Below are positions 1 through 9,198 of a DNA stretch of 64,000 bases, piece after piece (positions within the stretch are counted from its first letter, which is position 1; each line of letters begins with the position of its first letter). The notes under the pieces were generated by a model. It saw only the letters and a program-made list of their open reading frames with translations, was not told the origin of the DNA and searched no databases. Source of the stretch: Labrenzia sp. OB1 (GTDB lineage: Bacteria > Pseudomonadota > Alphaproteobacteria > Rhizobiales > Stappiaceae); NCBI RefSeq assembly GCF_001624695.1, contig NZ_JSEP01000020.1, positions 1-64,000 of the forward strand, read 5' to 3'. Position numbers and translations under genes: made by a program.

Positions 1-188
1 AGACCGGTCTCAATCTCCCTGAGGCTCTGCGCGCCTGCAAGCTGGCCGAACAAAAGGGCCAGAAACTGGGTCTTCGTCGTCAAACGGCGGACGCGGTGGT
101 CCGCTTTATGCTCATCCACAAGGCGATTGAACTCGCCCCAAGGAACATGCTTCAGCACTTGATGAAAAACGCTATTGTGATGGCGCAT
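1..188 (-). CDS. IS4-family transposase, N-terminal fragment at window edge
   Basis: The minus-strand frame from ATG at 188 reads MRHHNSVFHQVLKHVPWGEF and continues to the window edge with RLTTKTQFLALLFGQLAGAQ and SLREIE. This is the typical N-terminal domain (DUF4372 type) found in front of many IS4-family DDE transposases. About 62 residues are visible; the catalytic domain lies outside the window, so I cannot tell whether the element is intact. It sits downstream of, and in the same direction as, the type I secretion operon. The start codon lies inside one arm of a 15-bp inverted repeat (183-259), which could limit expression. Family assignment is from sequence recognition only. Confidence 0.8.
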   Translation of the reverse strand, partial: MRHHNSVFHQVLKHVPWGEFNRLVDEHKADHRVRRLTTKTQFLALLFGQLAGAQSLREIETG

Positions 189-259
189 GACATTGATCCT
201 CTGTTCGTGTCTCAAACGCGGCCAAACGTCTGAAACCGAGTAGAATCAATGTCATGCGC
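183..259. repeat. 15-bp perfect inverted repeat around the transposase start
   Basis: The arm gcgcatgacattgat (183-197) is exactly complementary to atcaatgtcatgcgc (245-259), with 47 bp between the arms. The left arm covers the transposase ATG. It could be part of the element's terminal region, or an RNA hairpin that hides the ribosome entry site when transcription reads in from outside. Both roles are inferred. Confidence 0.6.
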
Positions 260-427
260 TCTGTCTAGATTTTTAAACCGGACAGCAGTGGGTCAAGCCA
301 TGGCATGACGGAGCGGGTTCGGAGCCTTGAGATGACATGGCATCGAACGGAGTTGAAGATGACGGTGAGAACGGACCTCACTATGCCAACCCCGACAGAA
401 GGAGACCTGCCAGTCGGAGTTGTTTTT

Positions 428-1171
428 TTAGCGTGCTGCCTGCCGGTTGCGGAGAAGTGCCGCCCCGGTAAGTCCGCAAAGGGCTGTGGCGATACCGGCA
501 AGGATGGCGAGAAGGCGGGTCAGGTCCGCAACGCCGCCAAATGCATTTGCCTCAGGCCCAGCCCAGGCCGGACTGCCGGCTGTGCTTGCGGTGAGGTTGG
601 TCCCGGTGGGACCGTCTGGCGGCAGGATGGTCAGGCTGCCATCGGGGAGGGCACCTGTCAGCCGACCCGCAGGCGATTGCGGATCATTGAAGTCGTAAAC
701 GACGGCTTCGACCTCGACGGTTTTTGCGTCCGTGGGAGCGGCCGCGGTATTTTCCGCAGCAAGCACTTCACTGCCGTCGGCGGATAGCAGCGCAATGCGC
801 TGCAGACCGGTTTCCCGTCCTGCCGCATCCAGAACCGTGCGCAAGTAGTCTTCCAACTCCCTGGCGTCGGCACTGTTCGGCCGGGTTTCGGCAATCGACA
901 GATATTCTGGAATGAGAGGCAGTGCGGCGAGTTCTTCCAGACGCAGACGCGGGCCGGTGAGCCATACGTCTTTCAGAGCACTGACGAGCAGATCGCGCTC
1001 CTGGGAAACCGCTATTTCCCGAGCTTCCAGCAGCGCTTGCTGTTTTTCCGCGAGCGCGAAGCCGCCAAGGGCGAGGCCGGAGCCAACAAGGATACCGCCC
1101 AGGCCGAGGCCGAAGGCGGCGGAAATCTGCAATGGTTTTCGAATCGTGGCGCTCTGCTCTCGATCAGACAT
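428..1171 (-). CDS. Two-TM membrane protein with extracytoplasmic domain, last gene of secretion operon
   Basis: About 247 residues. A first hydrophobic segment lies at roughly residues 15-38. It is followed by about 170 residues predicted to be outside the cytoplasm, and a second hydrophobic segment (LAILAGIATALCGLTGAALL) ends just before a short basic tail. No HAMP, GGDEF, EAL, kinase or methyl-accepting domain follows, so it looks like a sensor module without an output domain. It lies 105 bp after the BTLCP protease gene in the same orientation. In Lap systems that position often belongs to LapD, which binds LapG through its periplasmic domain; any similarity here is inferred from context. 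The start is uncertain: ATG 1171 (MSDREQ) is used, and TTG 1219 is an in-frame alternative. Neither has a clear ribosome binding site. Confidence 0.65.
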   Translation of the reverse strand: MSDREQSATIRKPLQISAAFGLGLGGILVGSGLALGGFALAEKQQALLEAREIAVSQERDLLVSALKDVWLTGPRLRLEELAALPLIPEYLSIAETRPNSADARELEDYLRTVLDAAGRETGLQRIALLSADGSEVLAAENTAAAPTDAKTVEVEAVVYDFNDPQSPAGRLTGALPDGSLTILPPDGPTGTNLTASTAGSPAWAGPEANAFGGVADLTRLLAILAGIATALCGLTGAALLRNRQAAR

Positions 1172-1276
1172 GACTTGCGTATAGCACGCAGCGCCCGCGT
1201 TTGGGGAGACGGAAATCAAGCATTGCTTCGTCTCTTGAGGCGAAAGAGCTTGAGAATAAAGGTCGGCGACGTCTGT

Positions 1277-2257
1277 TTATCTTGTCGCCGACTTCAAACG
1301 GGAAGCGAGGCGCACCGGCGAACCGGGGGTGGGAACATGAGACCACTGTCCAGCGGCATTCACCGAATAAAGAACCTGATAATGCGGCAGGTCGCGCTCG
1401 AAGCGGACACGGGAGAACCGGTTGTCCAGGATCAGCCAGTTCCCTTCGTGGCGCACGGAGAGCACCGCGTGATGCTGTCGGGCAGCCGTATCGCGCAGGA
1501 CGACGATGCGCATGTCCTTGTCTTCGACACCCAGATCCCGCAGCAGCGCGTACTTCAGGATGGCGTAGTCCTCGCAGTCACCGGCGCGCCTGGTCAGGCT
1601 TTCCACCGGGCTGGCCCAGTATTCGCCGGTCTTCCACAGACGTGCGTCGTCCCTGTAGGCCAGAACCCGGTTCACCATGTAGTTGACCTTTGGGATCTGC
1701 AGTCCGCGGCGCTGTTCCTTCACTTGCTCCAGAATGGCGGTATAGGCGCGGAAACTGTTGCGGCCGGCTGCCGAACCTTCCCCGTCGGAGCGGATTTCGT
1801 CGAGCGCCCGGGTCCAGCGCTTCGTCACTGGAGACAGCGCGACCGGTTTGCCGAGCGAACCGAAGAGGAGTGTCGGTTTCGCGTCCGCAGTGTTCGCCGC
1901 GGGCAACTCGATGATCTGACGAGAGGCTTTTTCCAGGGGCGGTGACTGAATGACCGGCTTGGCCAGGGGGGCGATGCGGATGGTCCGCAGTTCCACCGCC
2001 TTTGCAGCGGGAAGCGGAACAAAATGCAGTTTCACCGGCAGGGCGTCGGCGGAAACGGTTTCCAGCAGGGAGATCTTGAGGAAGTCGCGAACGTTGGAGA
2101 TGCCGGTCATTTCACCCGACGCCAAGGGGCCGTCTTCCGCCTGGGCGGTGACGAATGCCGCCTGCAGGACGAAGGCGCAAGTCAGTGCCCATCCGAATTT
2201 GCGCGCAGCTTTCCCGTTCGCAGCCGGCACTGCCGGTGCGGTCGCTCTGTGTTCCAT
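1277..2257 (-). CDS. Transglutaminase-like cysteine protease (BTLCP, LapG-like)
   Basis: 326 residues with an N-terminal hydrophobic export segment (about 23-41), so it is probably periplasmic. The bacterial transglutaminase-like cysteine proteinase triad is visible: Cys228 in RAGDCEDYAILKY, His263 in RQHHAVLSV and Asp278 in LILDNRF. LapG, the best-known member, cleaves the N-terminus of type I secreted adhesins to release biofilm cells, and is controlled by c-di-GMP through LapD. The gene starts 30 bp after the HlyD-type adaptor gene in the same operon, which supports a role with the exported substrate. The first roughly 150 residues, before the core domain, are longer than in minimal LapG proteins and I cannot assign them. 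Confidence 0.85.
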   Translation of the reverse strand: MEHRATAPAVPAANGKAARKFGWALTCAFVLQAAFVTAQAEDGPLASGEMTGISNVRDFLKISLLETVSADALPVKLHFVPLPAAKAVELRTIRIAPLAKPVIQSPPLEKASRQIIELPAANTADAKPTLLFGSLGKPVALSPVTKRWTRALDEIRSDGEGSAAGRNSFRAYTAILEQVKEQRRGLQIPKVNYMVNRVLAYRDDARLWKTGEYWASPVESLTRRAGDCEDYAILKYALLRDLGVEDKDMRIVVLRDTAARQHHAVLSVRHEGNWLILDNRFSRVRFERDLPHYQVLYSVNAAGQWSHVPTPGSPVRLASRLKSATR

Positions 2258-2287
2258 CTGCCGATCGCCTCATTATTTGTCGAGACG

Positions 2288-3601
2288 TCAGCGCTCCCTG
2301 AGTGCCTGGTCCCGAACTTTCTTGATCGGCTTTAAGATGTAGTCCAGAACCGTTTTCTCTCCGGTTAATATATCGATGGACGCGACCATTCCTGGTATTA
2401 TTGGTAAAGGATCCGTATCTGAACCAAGGTAGTTTTTATCTGTTCTGACCGTGACACGGAAGAAACGATTACCTTCTTCATCTTCGGTGGTGTCCGCACT
2501 GATGCGTTCCAGTTCGCCTTCAAGTCCGCCATAAATAGAGTAGTCGTAAGCGGTTATCTTCACTGTCGCCTTCTGGCCGGGGTGAAGGAAGGCGACGTCC
2601 TTGGGGCGGATCTGGGCTTCGATCAGGAGGGTGTCCTCCAGAGGGACGATTTCGACGAGATCGGCGCCCGGTTGCACCACCGCGCCGATGGTGGTGATGT
2701 TCAACTTGTTGACGATGCCCTTGACCGGCGAGACCAGTTCGGTCCGGCGGACCCGGTCGGCGGCACCTTTCAGGCTTTCGTTAATAACCGCAAGTTCGCC
2801 GCGAGACTCAGCCAGCTGCTGTCTTGCCTCGGAAACGAAAGTCGAGATTGCACTGCGGGAGCGCTCGCGGGCTTCCTCCTTGGCCGCCTGGGAGCGCATA
2901 ACTGAGGCCTTGGTAATCGCCAGTTCGCCTTCGCTCTCCTTCAACTGGCGTGATAGGCGGAGAAATTCGATCTCCGGCAGCACCTTGCGTTCGTAGAGGC
3001 GCTGGTTGATCTCAACTTCGCGCGCCATGATCTCGATAACTGAATCGAGTTTGGCCTGTTTGGCGAGAAGTTCCTGATATTCCTGCTCGCGCTGCGAAGC
3101 CTGGTTCCTGAGGACGCTCAGTTCGTTTTCGAGGCTGGTCTTTTTGTCCCGATAAACATTGCTTTCCTCGGCGATCAGACCGGGAACTTCTTTTTGCAGC
3201 ATGTCGGGAAACACCAACGGCTTCTGATCCGCCTCAGCCTGAAGCCGCTCGATCCGCGCCATGAGACCCCACTGGCGCTGCCGGATTTCTCCGAGCTGCG
3301 AGGAAAATGTAGTGTCGTCAATTTCGATCAGCGACTGGCCTTCTTCGACGATATCGCCTTCCTGGACGAAAATATTTTCCACGATGCCAGCATCGGGCGC
3401 CTGGACCACCTGGATCTGTCGCGAGGGGATCACACGGCCGTCGCCTCTGGTGACTTCCTCCAGTGCGGCCAGATATGCCCAGAGCAGCCCCAAGACAAAC
3501 AGCGCAAGGCCGATACGGATCACGTTGGTCGTGTATCTCGGCGGCCTGGTCTGGATGACATCGCGAATATCGTTGGCGTAGTTCCAGTCGCCTGGGTTCA
3601 T
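2288..3601 (-). CDS. Type I secretion periplasmic adaptor (HlyD/LapC family)
   Basis: 437 residues, the usual size for the family. A single N-terminal membrane segment (IRIGLALFVLGLLWAYLAAL, about 29-48) is followed by a biotinyl-lipoyl-like half (VVQAPDAGIVENIFVQEGDI), a long Q/E/R-rich coiled coil (about 100-290), the second lipoyl half and a beta-barrel domain. The protein bridges the inner-membrane ABC exporter and the TolC channel. Its ATG overlaps the exporter stop codon (ATGA, 3598-3601), indicating translational coupling. The next gene encodes the BTLCP protease. Confidence 0.92.
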   Translation of the reverse strand: MNPGDWNYANDIRDVIQTRPPRYTTNVIRIGLALFVLGLLWAYLAALEEVTRGDGRVIPSRQIQVVQAPDAGIVENIFVQEGDIVEEGQSLIEIDDTTFSSQLGEIRQRQWGLMARIERLQAEADQKPLVFPDMLQKEVPGLIAEESNVYRDKKTSLENELSVLRNQASQREQEYQELLAKQAKLDSVIEIMAREVEINQRLYERKVLPEIEFLRLSRQLKESEGELAITKASVMRSQAAKEEARERSRSAISTFVSEARQQLAESRGELAVINESLKGAADRVRRTELVSPVKGIVNKLNITTIGAVVQPGADLVEIVPLEDTLLIEAQIRPKDVAFLHPGQKATVKITAYDYSIYGGLEGELERISADTTEDEEGNRFFRVTVRTDKNYLGSDTDPLPIIPGMVASIDILTGEKTVLDYILKPIKKVRDQALRER

Positions 3602-5817
3602 AACACGGTACCCTTGCCGGCCTGCAAGGAGGCATTCATCGCGCCAAGCTCCTGAAGCTTTTTCAGGACGTCCTTGCGAGGTCCGTCCAGCGCCAGCTTG
3701 CCGTAGTCGAGAGTGATCAGGCGGTCGGTCAGTTCGACAAGGCTCATGCGGTGCGTGCTTATGATGACGGTGGTATCGGCGCTGTTGTGTTCCTTCAGCC
3801 GGGCGATCAGGCGGCGCTCCGAGGCAAGGTCCTGATGGCTCGACGGTTCGTCCAGGAACAGGACCCGGGGTTTGCGAAGCAGGATCCTTGCAAGGGCCAC
3901 GGACTGTTTCTGGCCGCCGGACAAGAACCGGCCGCCTTCACCGACCTGAAGGTCATACCCGAGCGGGTTCTGCGCCACGAATTCCTCGACACCGGCTATC
4001 CGCGCCACCTCGATGAGAGCGTCATCGTCGGCAAAGAGATCGCCCGCGCTGATGTTTTCCCGCACCGTTCCACTGAAAAGCACGTTGTCCTGGGAGAGAA
4101 AGCCGACATTGGCGCGCAGGTCGGCAGGGTCGAACTGTCTGGTGTCCGTTCCGTCAATCAGAACAGCACCGTCGGAAGGATAATACAGGCCGGAGGTCAA
4201 GCGGCCGATCGTGCTTTTGCCAGCGCCGACGCGGCCGATCAGGCCTACGGTTTCCCCTGGCGCAATCTTGAAGGAAATGTTCTTCAGACTGTCGTCTTCA
4301 CCGCCGGGATAGCGGAAGTTTACGCCCTTGAATTCCACGGATCCCGATGTGATGCGCTTGTTGATGTAGGTCCTGCCGGGCTTGCGCTCGGTTTCGGTCA
4401 TCATGATCTCGTTCAGGATCTTGTAGGAATGTGTCGTCTGGCGCAGGCGGGTAAGGGTATTGGCGACATTGGCGAGCGGCGCCAGCACCCGGCCGGAGAG
4501 CATCATGGCTGCGATCAGCGCGCCCATGGTGATGTCTCCGCTGGAGATGAGATAAACACCCCAGACAATAATGCCGATGGAAACGCTGGCCTGGACGAAG
4601 CCGGTTCCCGATTGCGCGATCAGGGCCCAGAACCGGCCTTTCATGATCGCACCGCTGCTGGCGGCGACAGAGCGTTCCCATTTGGTCTGCATGCGGCTTT
4701 CCGCATTCAGCGCCCGGATTGTGTCAAGATTGGCAATGCTTTCCACAAGGATCGAATGCCGTATGGCGCTTTCCTTGTGGGACTTTTCGATTGCTCCGGC
4801 CAGGGGAGCCTGAACGAACAGGCTGATGGCGAGGACGACCGGAATTGCCACCAAAGGAACAACCGCAACGGATCCGACGAGCATGAACAGGACGGCGACG
4901 AAGATGCCGATGAACAGGAGGTCGATCAGCGATACAAGCGACGAGGAGGTGATGAACTCCCTGACATTCTCGAACTCACGGATGTGATTGGCAAATTGTC
5001 CCGAACTTGCGGGTCTCTTTTCGAAATCGATCGCCAGGGCGTGCGCGAAGATCTTGCTGGCCAGCGCATTGTCGGCCTGTTTGCCTGCCACGTTGATGAT
5101 TTGCCCGCGGGCGATCTTCAATACGGCGTCGAAGACTAGGGAAAGGATAACGCCGATTGCAAGGGCCCAAAGGGTCGGGATGGCGTTGTTCGGCACCACC
5201 CGGTCGTAGACATTCATGGTGAAGAGCGGAGAGGCGAGGGCAAGCAGATTGATCAGAAGCGCGGCGAGAGCGACGTGGACATAGTCGCGCCAGTAGGAAG
5301 TGATCGTGCTCCAGAACCAGTGTCCGTCAAATCCGAGAACGCGCTCGCTCTTGCCGGAGCTGTCGACTGCCGGTTGAAAGAAGATGGCGTATTCGCTGTA
5401 GCTGTCTTCAAACTCGGCCATGGAGCTATGAATCTTGGTCGCGGGATCGAGGGGATCCACCAACTCGATTGTGCCGGCTTCCTTGTCGAGGCCCGTCAGC
5501 ACGAGCATTTGAGAGTTTTTCATTGCGACGATACACGGAAGGGCCACCAGCGGGATGGAGCCGATATCCTTGCGGTCCGGCATCGCCTTCAGGCCGCAAT
5601 TGGCGGCCGCTCGGCCGAGAATGCCGATGCCGAGCGTATCGCTGGACTGAGGCAAGCCATTCCAGATCACCGAGTCGGTGACGTGATAACCATGCACGCG
5701 GGCAATGTATTTCAGAGCCGAGGCAAGCGGGTCCTGACTAGTCGAAGGTGTTGCCGGGGTTTGCGATCCTGGCTTCTTTTCGTTGGTATTCTTCTGCAGC
5801 ATATCGGTGCCGCCCAT
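3598..5817 (-). CDS. Type I secretion ABC exporter with N-terminal C39-like domain
   Basis: 739 residues. Residues about 30-160 form a C39-peptidase-like domain, but no catalytic Cys is present in its first helix, so it should dock the substrate rather than cut it, as in LapB and HlyB. The transmembrane exporter domain covers about 175-460. The nucleotide-binding domain has Walker A (GLIGRVGAGKST, near 530), signature LSGGQKQS (near 632) and Walker B VLFLDEPSSH (near 655). The layout fits a LapB-type exporter for a large adhesin with a C-terminal signal. A second in-frame ATG lies at 5802. The tolC-like gene ends 189 bp upstream. The substrate gene is not in the window. Confidence 0.92.
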   Translation of the reverse strand: MGGTDMLQKNTNEKKPGSQTPATPSTSQDPLASALKYIARVHGYHVTDSVIWNGLPQSSDTLGIGILGRAAANCGLKAMPDRKDIGSIPLVALPCIVAMKNSQMLVLTGLDKEAGTIELVDPLDPATKIHSSMAEFEDSYSEYAIFFQPAVDSSGKSERVLGFDGHWFWSTITSYWRDYVHVALAALLINLLALASPLFTMNVYDRVVPNNAIPTLWALAIGVILSLVFDAVLKIARGQIINVAGKQADNALASKIFAHALAIDFEKRPASSGQFANHIREFENVREFITSSSLVSLIDLLFIGIFVAVLFMLVGSVAVVPLVAIPVVLAISLFVQAPLAGAIEKSHKESAIRHSILVESIANLDTIRALNAESRMQTKWERSVAASSGAIMKGRFWALIAQSGTGFVQASVSIGIIVWGVYLISSGDITMGALIAAMMLSGRVLAPLANVANTLTRLRQTTHSYKILNEIMMTETERKPGRTYINKRITSGSVEFKGVNFRYPGGEDDSLKNISFKIAPGETVGLIGRVGAGKSTIGRLTSGLYYPSDGAVLIDGTDTRQFDPADLRANVGFLSQDNVLFSGTVRENISAGDLFADDDALIEVARIAGVEEFVAQNPLGYDLQVGEGGRFLSGGQKQSVALARILLRKPRVLFLDEPSSHQDLASERRLIARLKEHNSADTTVIISTHRMSLVELTDRLITLDYGKLALDGPRKDVLKKLQELGAMNASLQAGKGTVL

Positions 5818-6006
5818 GGGCTGTTTCGCCGCGGAAATCGTCTCGCCGGGCTCGGGTGAACGGACTTATCGGCCTTCACTGGCAACGCCTGAACGAATAG
5901 GTGCGCAATTGGTGCCTTTAACCCCGGCCGGATTTCCTTTTGCGGTGCTCCGAATTGAATGGAACGCCTGCCGGTTGCCCAGCAAGCCGAATCTGCCTGC
6001 AATTCA

Positions 6007-7374
6007 TTAGAACTTACGTAACGGCTCTATATTGAAATTGGCACTTTGCGGGAAAATAGACGCATTGTCGCGCTGGCCGTCCATCGCTTCCGCAGGCGGG
6101 GTTACACTCAAAAATGCTAGCAGGTCGCCGGATGTCGCACGCAACTGGTAAGTGGAGAAGGTGTAGATGGCTCGTGCGGAGATCAGTTCGATTTCACTGT
6201 TGAACAGAGCGTTTTCCGCATTCAGCACATCGAGCAACGTCCGCTGACCGATGTCATATTCCTGACGGTAACCTCCGACGACCTGACGGTTAGCTTCCAA
6301 TTGTTCGCGGAGCGCCTTGATCCTGTCCGTCAGCGTGGTCACGGATGCCCAGGAACGCTCGATGCCTTCCTTGAGTTCGCGGCGAACCCGGTCGACTGCG
6401 ATTTGTGCTTCGGCCAGGCGCTCGCTGAATTCCAGCGACAAGGCCGTGTCGCGGCCTCCATTGTAAAGGTTCCAGGAAAAGACCAGCTTGCCGGAATATT
6501 CGTTGTTCCGGCCTTCGATGCCGCCAAGATCGTCCCCAACGCTGGCCCGGCCTCTCAGGGAAATCTCAGGAAGGAAATTTCCCTTGGTGGCGTCGTACTG
6601 GTATTTCGCGGCATCAGCATCTGCCATTGCCGCGCGCACCTGCGGGTGCTGCTGGGCGGCAACATCGACTAGGCGATTGACCGGTCCGGGAGGAATGCTC
6701 GCCGGTTTCGCCGGCTCCAGCCTTGCCGGCTTGTTGCCAACAATGCGTTCGTATTTGGCGACCGTGTCGAGAAGCGATTTTCGGACTTCCGTTACGATAA
6801 CTTCGGCGGCTGCAACCCGTTCCCTGGCCTGGGCAAGATCTGCAGCGCCTGTTTCACCACCTTGGTATCGCTCGTCGACGTCGGAGAAAATGCGGCGGTG
6901 CTTGCTCACGTTCATGCGAGCCTTGGAGAGGATGGCTGTATGACGCAGGACGTCGATATAGGCTTCAACCGCGTCAAGTGCGGTTGCTTCCGAACGCTCC
7001 ATCACTCTCAGGGCAGCTCCGTCAACGCGAGCGCTCTGGCGATAGACTTCATTCACCGAGGCAAAGCCGTCGAACAGCAACTGCTGAACGGTCAAGGAAA
7101 GCTCGGATCCTGTCCGCCATTCATCGTTCTCGTTGGCGGTGAAGGAGTTCGGCCGGTCAAGACGTTCCGGTCCTACTTCGCCGGACAGATCGACGGACGG
7201 CAAGAAAGCGCCCTGTGACCGACGATATTCCTGATCGCGCGCACGGCGGTTCGCTGCAGACTCCAAAACATCCGGATTAGTTGAAACAGCTTCCTGAACC
7301 ACCTGCCTGAGGTCGGCAGCGGAAGAAATGTCAACCAAACAAGTGGTCATAAAAAGCGCCAAAAAAACTCGCAT
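6007..7374 (-). CDS. TolC-family outer-membrane channel of the type I system
   Basis: 455 residues with an N-terminal signal peptide (MRVFLALFMTTCLVDISSA). The repeated alpha-helical outer-membrane efflux domains typical of TolC/LapE follow (for example EYRRSQGAFLPSVDLSGEVG and the related KYQYDATKGNFLPEISLRGR). The protein forms the outer-membrane and periplasmic exit duct. It is the first gene of the minus-strand secretion operon and is preceded by a long AT-rich region suitable for a promoter. The 189-bp gap to the exporter gene may hold a second promoter. Confidence 0.92.
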   Translation of the reverse strand: MRVFLALFMTTCLVDISSAADLRQVVQEAVSTNPDVLESAANRRARDQEYRRSQGAFLPSVDLSGEVGPERLDRPNSFTANENDEWRTGSELSLTVQQLLFDGFASVNEVYRQSARVDGAALRVMERSEATALDAVEAYIDVLRHTAILSKARMNVSKHRRIFSDVDERYQGGETGAADLAQARERVAAAEVIVTEVRKSLLDTVAKYERIVGNKPARLEPAKPASIPPGPVNRLVDVAAQQHPQVRAAMADADAAKYQYDATKGNFLPEISLRGRASVGDDLGGIEGRNNEYSGKLVFSWNLYNGGRDTALSLEFSERLAEAQIAVDRVRRELKEGIERSWASVTTLTDRIKALREQLEANRQVVGGYRQEYDIGQRTLLDVLNAENALFNSEIELISARAIYTFSTYQLRATSGDLLAFLSVTPPAEAMDGQRDNASIFPQSANFNIEPLRKF

Positions 7375-7813
7375 TTCCTACCCATGCCCATAAAATTTCA
7401 ATGGCCGCACAATATTATACGTTGTTCGCTTTCCCAAGTGCCGTTTCGTAATTAAAAATCGTTAAACTTTCGAGTGTGGCTGGAATACAACGATTTGCGA
7501 GGATGATTGCCTTTTTCGGCGATAATTACAGCTAAGTCACCAATATATAGTCACTTATTATAATTGAAAAAATTTTTGATGCACCTTTAGGTAAGTTGTT
7601 CACGCATTGGAACACTATCGTACGGTTGTTTTTGTCGAGTCGCGCTTTTTTCACGCTACGGGACTTTCGTTGCGGATCGCATGCAGACAGAGCAGCTCGA
7701 GAGCTTCTTCCGCTTCGTCATCGTCGGGACTATTCCGGCAGGAAGCAAGATACGGAGAGCTGCGCGGCGGTTTGGTTTGTGTAAACTCCCGCCGTGGGCC
7801 TTCGGTTTGTGTC
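7375..7813. other. AT-rich intergenic region between tolC-like gene and phnM
   Basis: No convincing gene. The stretch 7420-7600 is distinctly AT-rich relative to its surroundings and probably carries the promoter of the minus-strand secretion operon. TTAAAAATCGTTAA occurs near 7455; it resembles a CtrA box but has six rather than seven spacer bases. A plus-strand frame from ATG 7681 (about 60 codons) has no recognised similarity and I do not call it. Confidence 0.4.
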
Positions 7814-7842
7814 CTGTCACAATCTTGTTTCCCAAAGGTCAC
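7814..7842 (+). promoter_or_regulatory. Pho-box-like direct repeats upstream of phnM
   Basis: CTGTCAC (7814), TTGTTTC (7825) and AGGTCAC (7836) are spaced exactly 11 bp apart, the periodicity of PhoB-bound Pho boxes (consensus CTGTCAT repeats). The outer two units match best and the middle one is weak. The site is about 75 bp before the phnM start. PhoB control of phosphonate genes is well established; use of this site is inferred. Confidence 0.45.
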
Positions 7843-7918
7843 ATTTCGCGCCGGAAACAAGGATAGAAGGTGTCCGTTCGAGTGACCTACAACAGGTGCC
7901 CGACATGAAGGAGAGGTC

Positions 7919-9094
7919 ATGACATTTGCAGACAGGCAAGCTCCGACAGGCAGTGAGCTGACAATTCTCAAAAATGCACGCCTCGTGCTCTGCGACGAGA
8001 TCCTCAGTGGTCATGTGTCGGTAGCCGCAGGTGAAATCGTATCCGTCGATACCGGGGCCGCGCCTCAGGCTGGCACGGATCTTGACGGCGATTATCTTCT
8101 GCCCGGTCTTGTCGATATTCATACCGATCATTTCGAAAAACATGTTTATCCGCGCTCCCACGTGCGGTGGGACCCGCTGCGGGCGGCATTGGCTCACGAT
8201 GCGCAGATCATCGGCGGCGGCGTCACCACCGTTTTCGACAGTCTTTGTGTCGGGGCAACCCTGAACAACCCGGAGCGACGGGAAATCCTGGCACCGATGA
8301 TCGATGCGCTTGAGCAGGCGCAGGCCGCCGGCATGCTGCGGTCGGAACATCTGGTTCACTTGCGCTGCGAGATCACCGATCCGGAGACAGCCCGGCTGAC
8401 GGAAGAAAACATCGCCAGACCCATCGTGCGGATGATTTCGGTGATGGAACATCTTCCCGGCCGTCGGCAGAGCCGGGACATTGAAGGGTACATCGCGCGC
8501 CGGATGGCAGATAGCGGTCACTCCAGAGCGACGGTTGAAAGGGAGACAAAGAAGCTTCTGAGCCTGTCCGACGAGATCGGTAACCGGATCCGTCCGGCTG
8601 TCGTGGCGCTGGCCCATCAGAACATGCTGCCGTTGCTCAGCCACGACGATACCGAGCATGTCCACATCGACGAGGCGATTTCGGAGGGCATTGCCGTTTC
8701 CGAATTTCCCTGTACGAGGGAAGCTGCCCGCAAGGCGAGAGTGCACGGGATGCATGTGGTCGGGGGCGCGCCGAATGTTCTCAGAGGGGGCTCACAGTCC
8801 GGCAACGTGGCGGTGTGTGATCTCATGGCCGAGGGGCTGGTCGATATCCTGGCGTCCGACTATGTGCCCCGTTCACTGCTCGACGGCGTGTTTCTGATTG
8901 CGGCCGACGAGACATTCCGGACCGATCTGCCGGAGGCGGTACGAATGGTGAGCAAAACGCCCGCCGAAGTCGCGGGTCTTTCAGACCTGGGTGAAATCGC
9001 CGCGGGCAAACGTGCCGATCTCCTGCATGTCGGCCTGCACAACGGCCAACCTTTCGTGAAACAGGCATGGCGTGCCGGGCAGAGGGTTCTTTGA
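7919..9094 (+). CDS. phnM: Alpha-D-ribose 1-methylphosphonate 5-triphosphate diphosphatase
   Basis: 391 residues, an amidohydrolase-superfamily protein of PhnM type. It hydrolyses ribose-1-methylphosphonate 5-triphosphate to the 5-phosphate plus diphosphate in the C-P lyase pathway. Visible metal and active-site elements are LVDIHTDHFEKH (about residue 65), SHDDTEHVH (about 240) and ILASDYVPRSLL (about 310). A good ribosome binding site (aaggagagg) stands before the ATG. It is alone: no phnG-L, phnN or transporter genes flank it, so the rest of the pathway must lie elsewhere or be absent. The next gene is convergent. Confidence 0.92.
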   Translation: MTFADRQAPTGSELTILKNARLVLCDEILSGHVSVAAGEIVSVDTGAAPQAGTDLDGDYLLPGLVDIHTDHFEKHVYPRSHVRWDPLRAALAHDAQIIGGGVTTVFDSLCVGATLNNPERREILAPMIDALEQAQAAGMLRSEHLVHLRCEITDPETARLTEENIARPIVRMISVMEHLPGRRQSRDIEGYIARRMADSGHSRATVERETKKLLSLSDEIGNRIRPAVVALAHQNMLPLLSHDDTEHVHIDEAISEGIAVSEFPCTREAARKARVHGMHVVGGAPNVLRGGSQSGNVAVCDLMAEGLVDILASDYVPRSLLDGVFLIAADETFRTDLPEAVRMVSKTPAEVAGLSDLGEIAAGKRADLLHVGLHNGQPFVKQAWRAGQRVL

Positions 9095-9198
9095 CGCCGT
9101 GAGCCTGCCGCCCTTGCGTTGATGGGGCGCGGGGCAGGGCACACCAAAATCAATCGGGTGCTGGTCGTCCAATCGATATGGAAGTCCTGCCGATCCGA

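Noticed and set aside
7681-7866. Possible small gene starting MQTEQLESFFRFVIVG
   Set aside because: No ribosome binding site, no known family, and it runs into the Pho-box-like region.
7817-8755. Long minus-strand open frame opposite phnM
   Set aside because: It lies mostly antisense to a clear phnM gene with good ribosome binding site and full family motifs; its translation has no recognised features.
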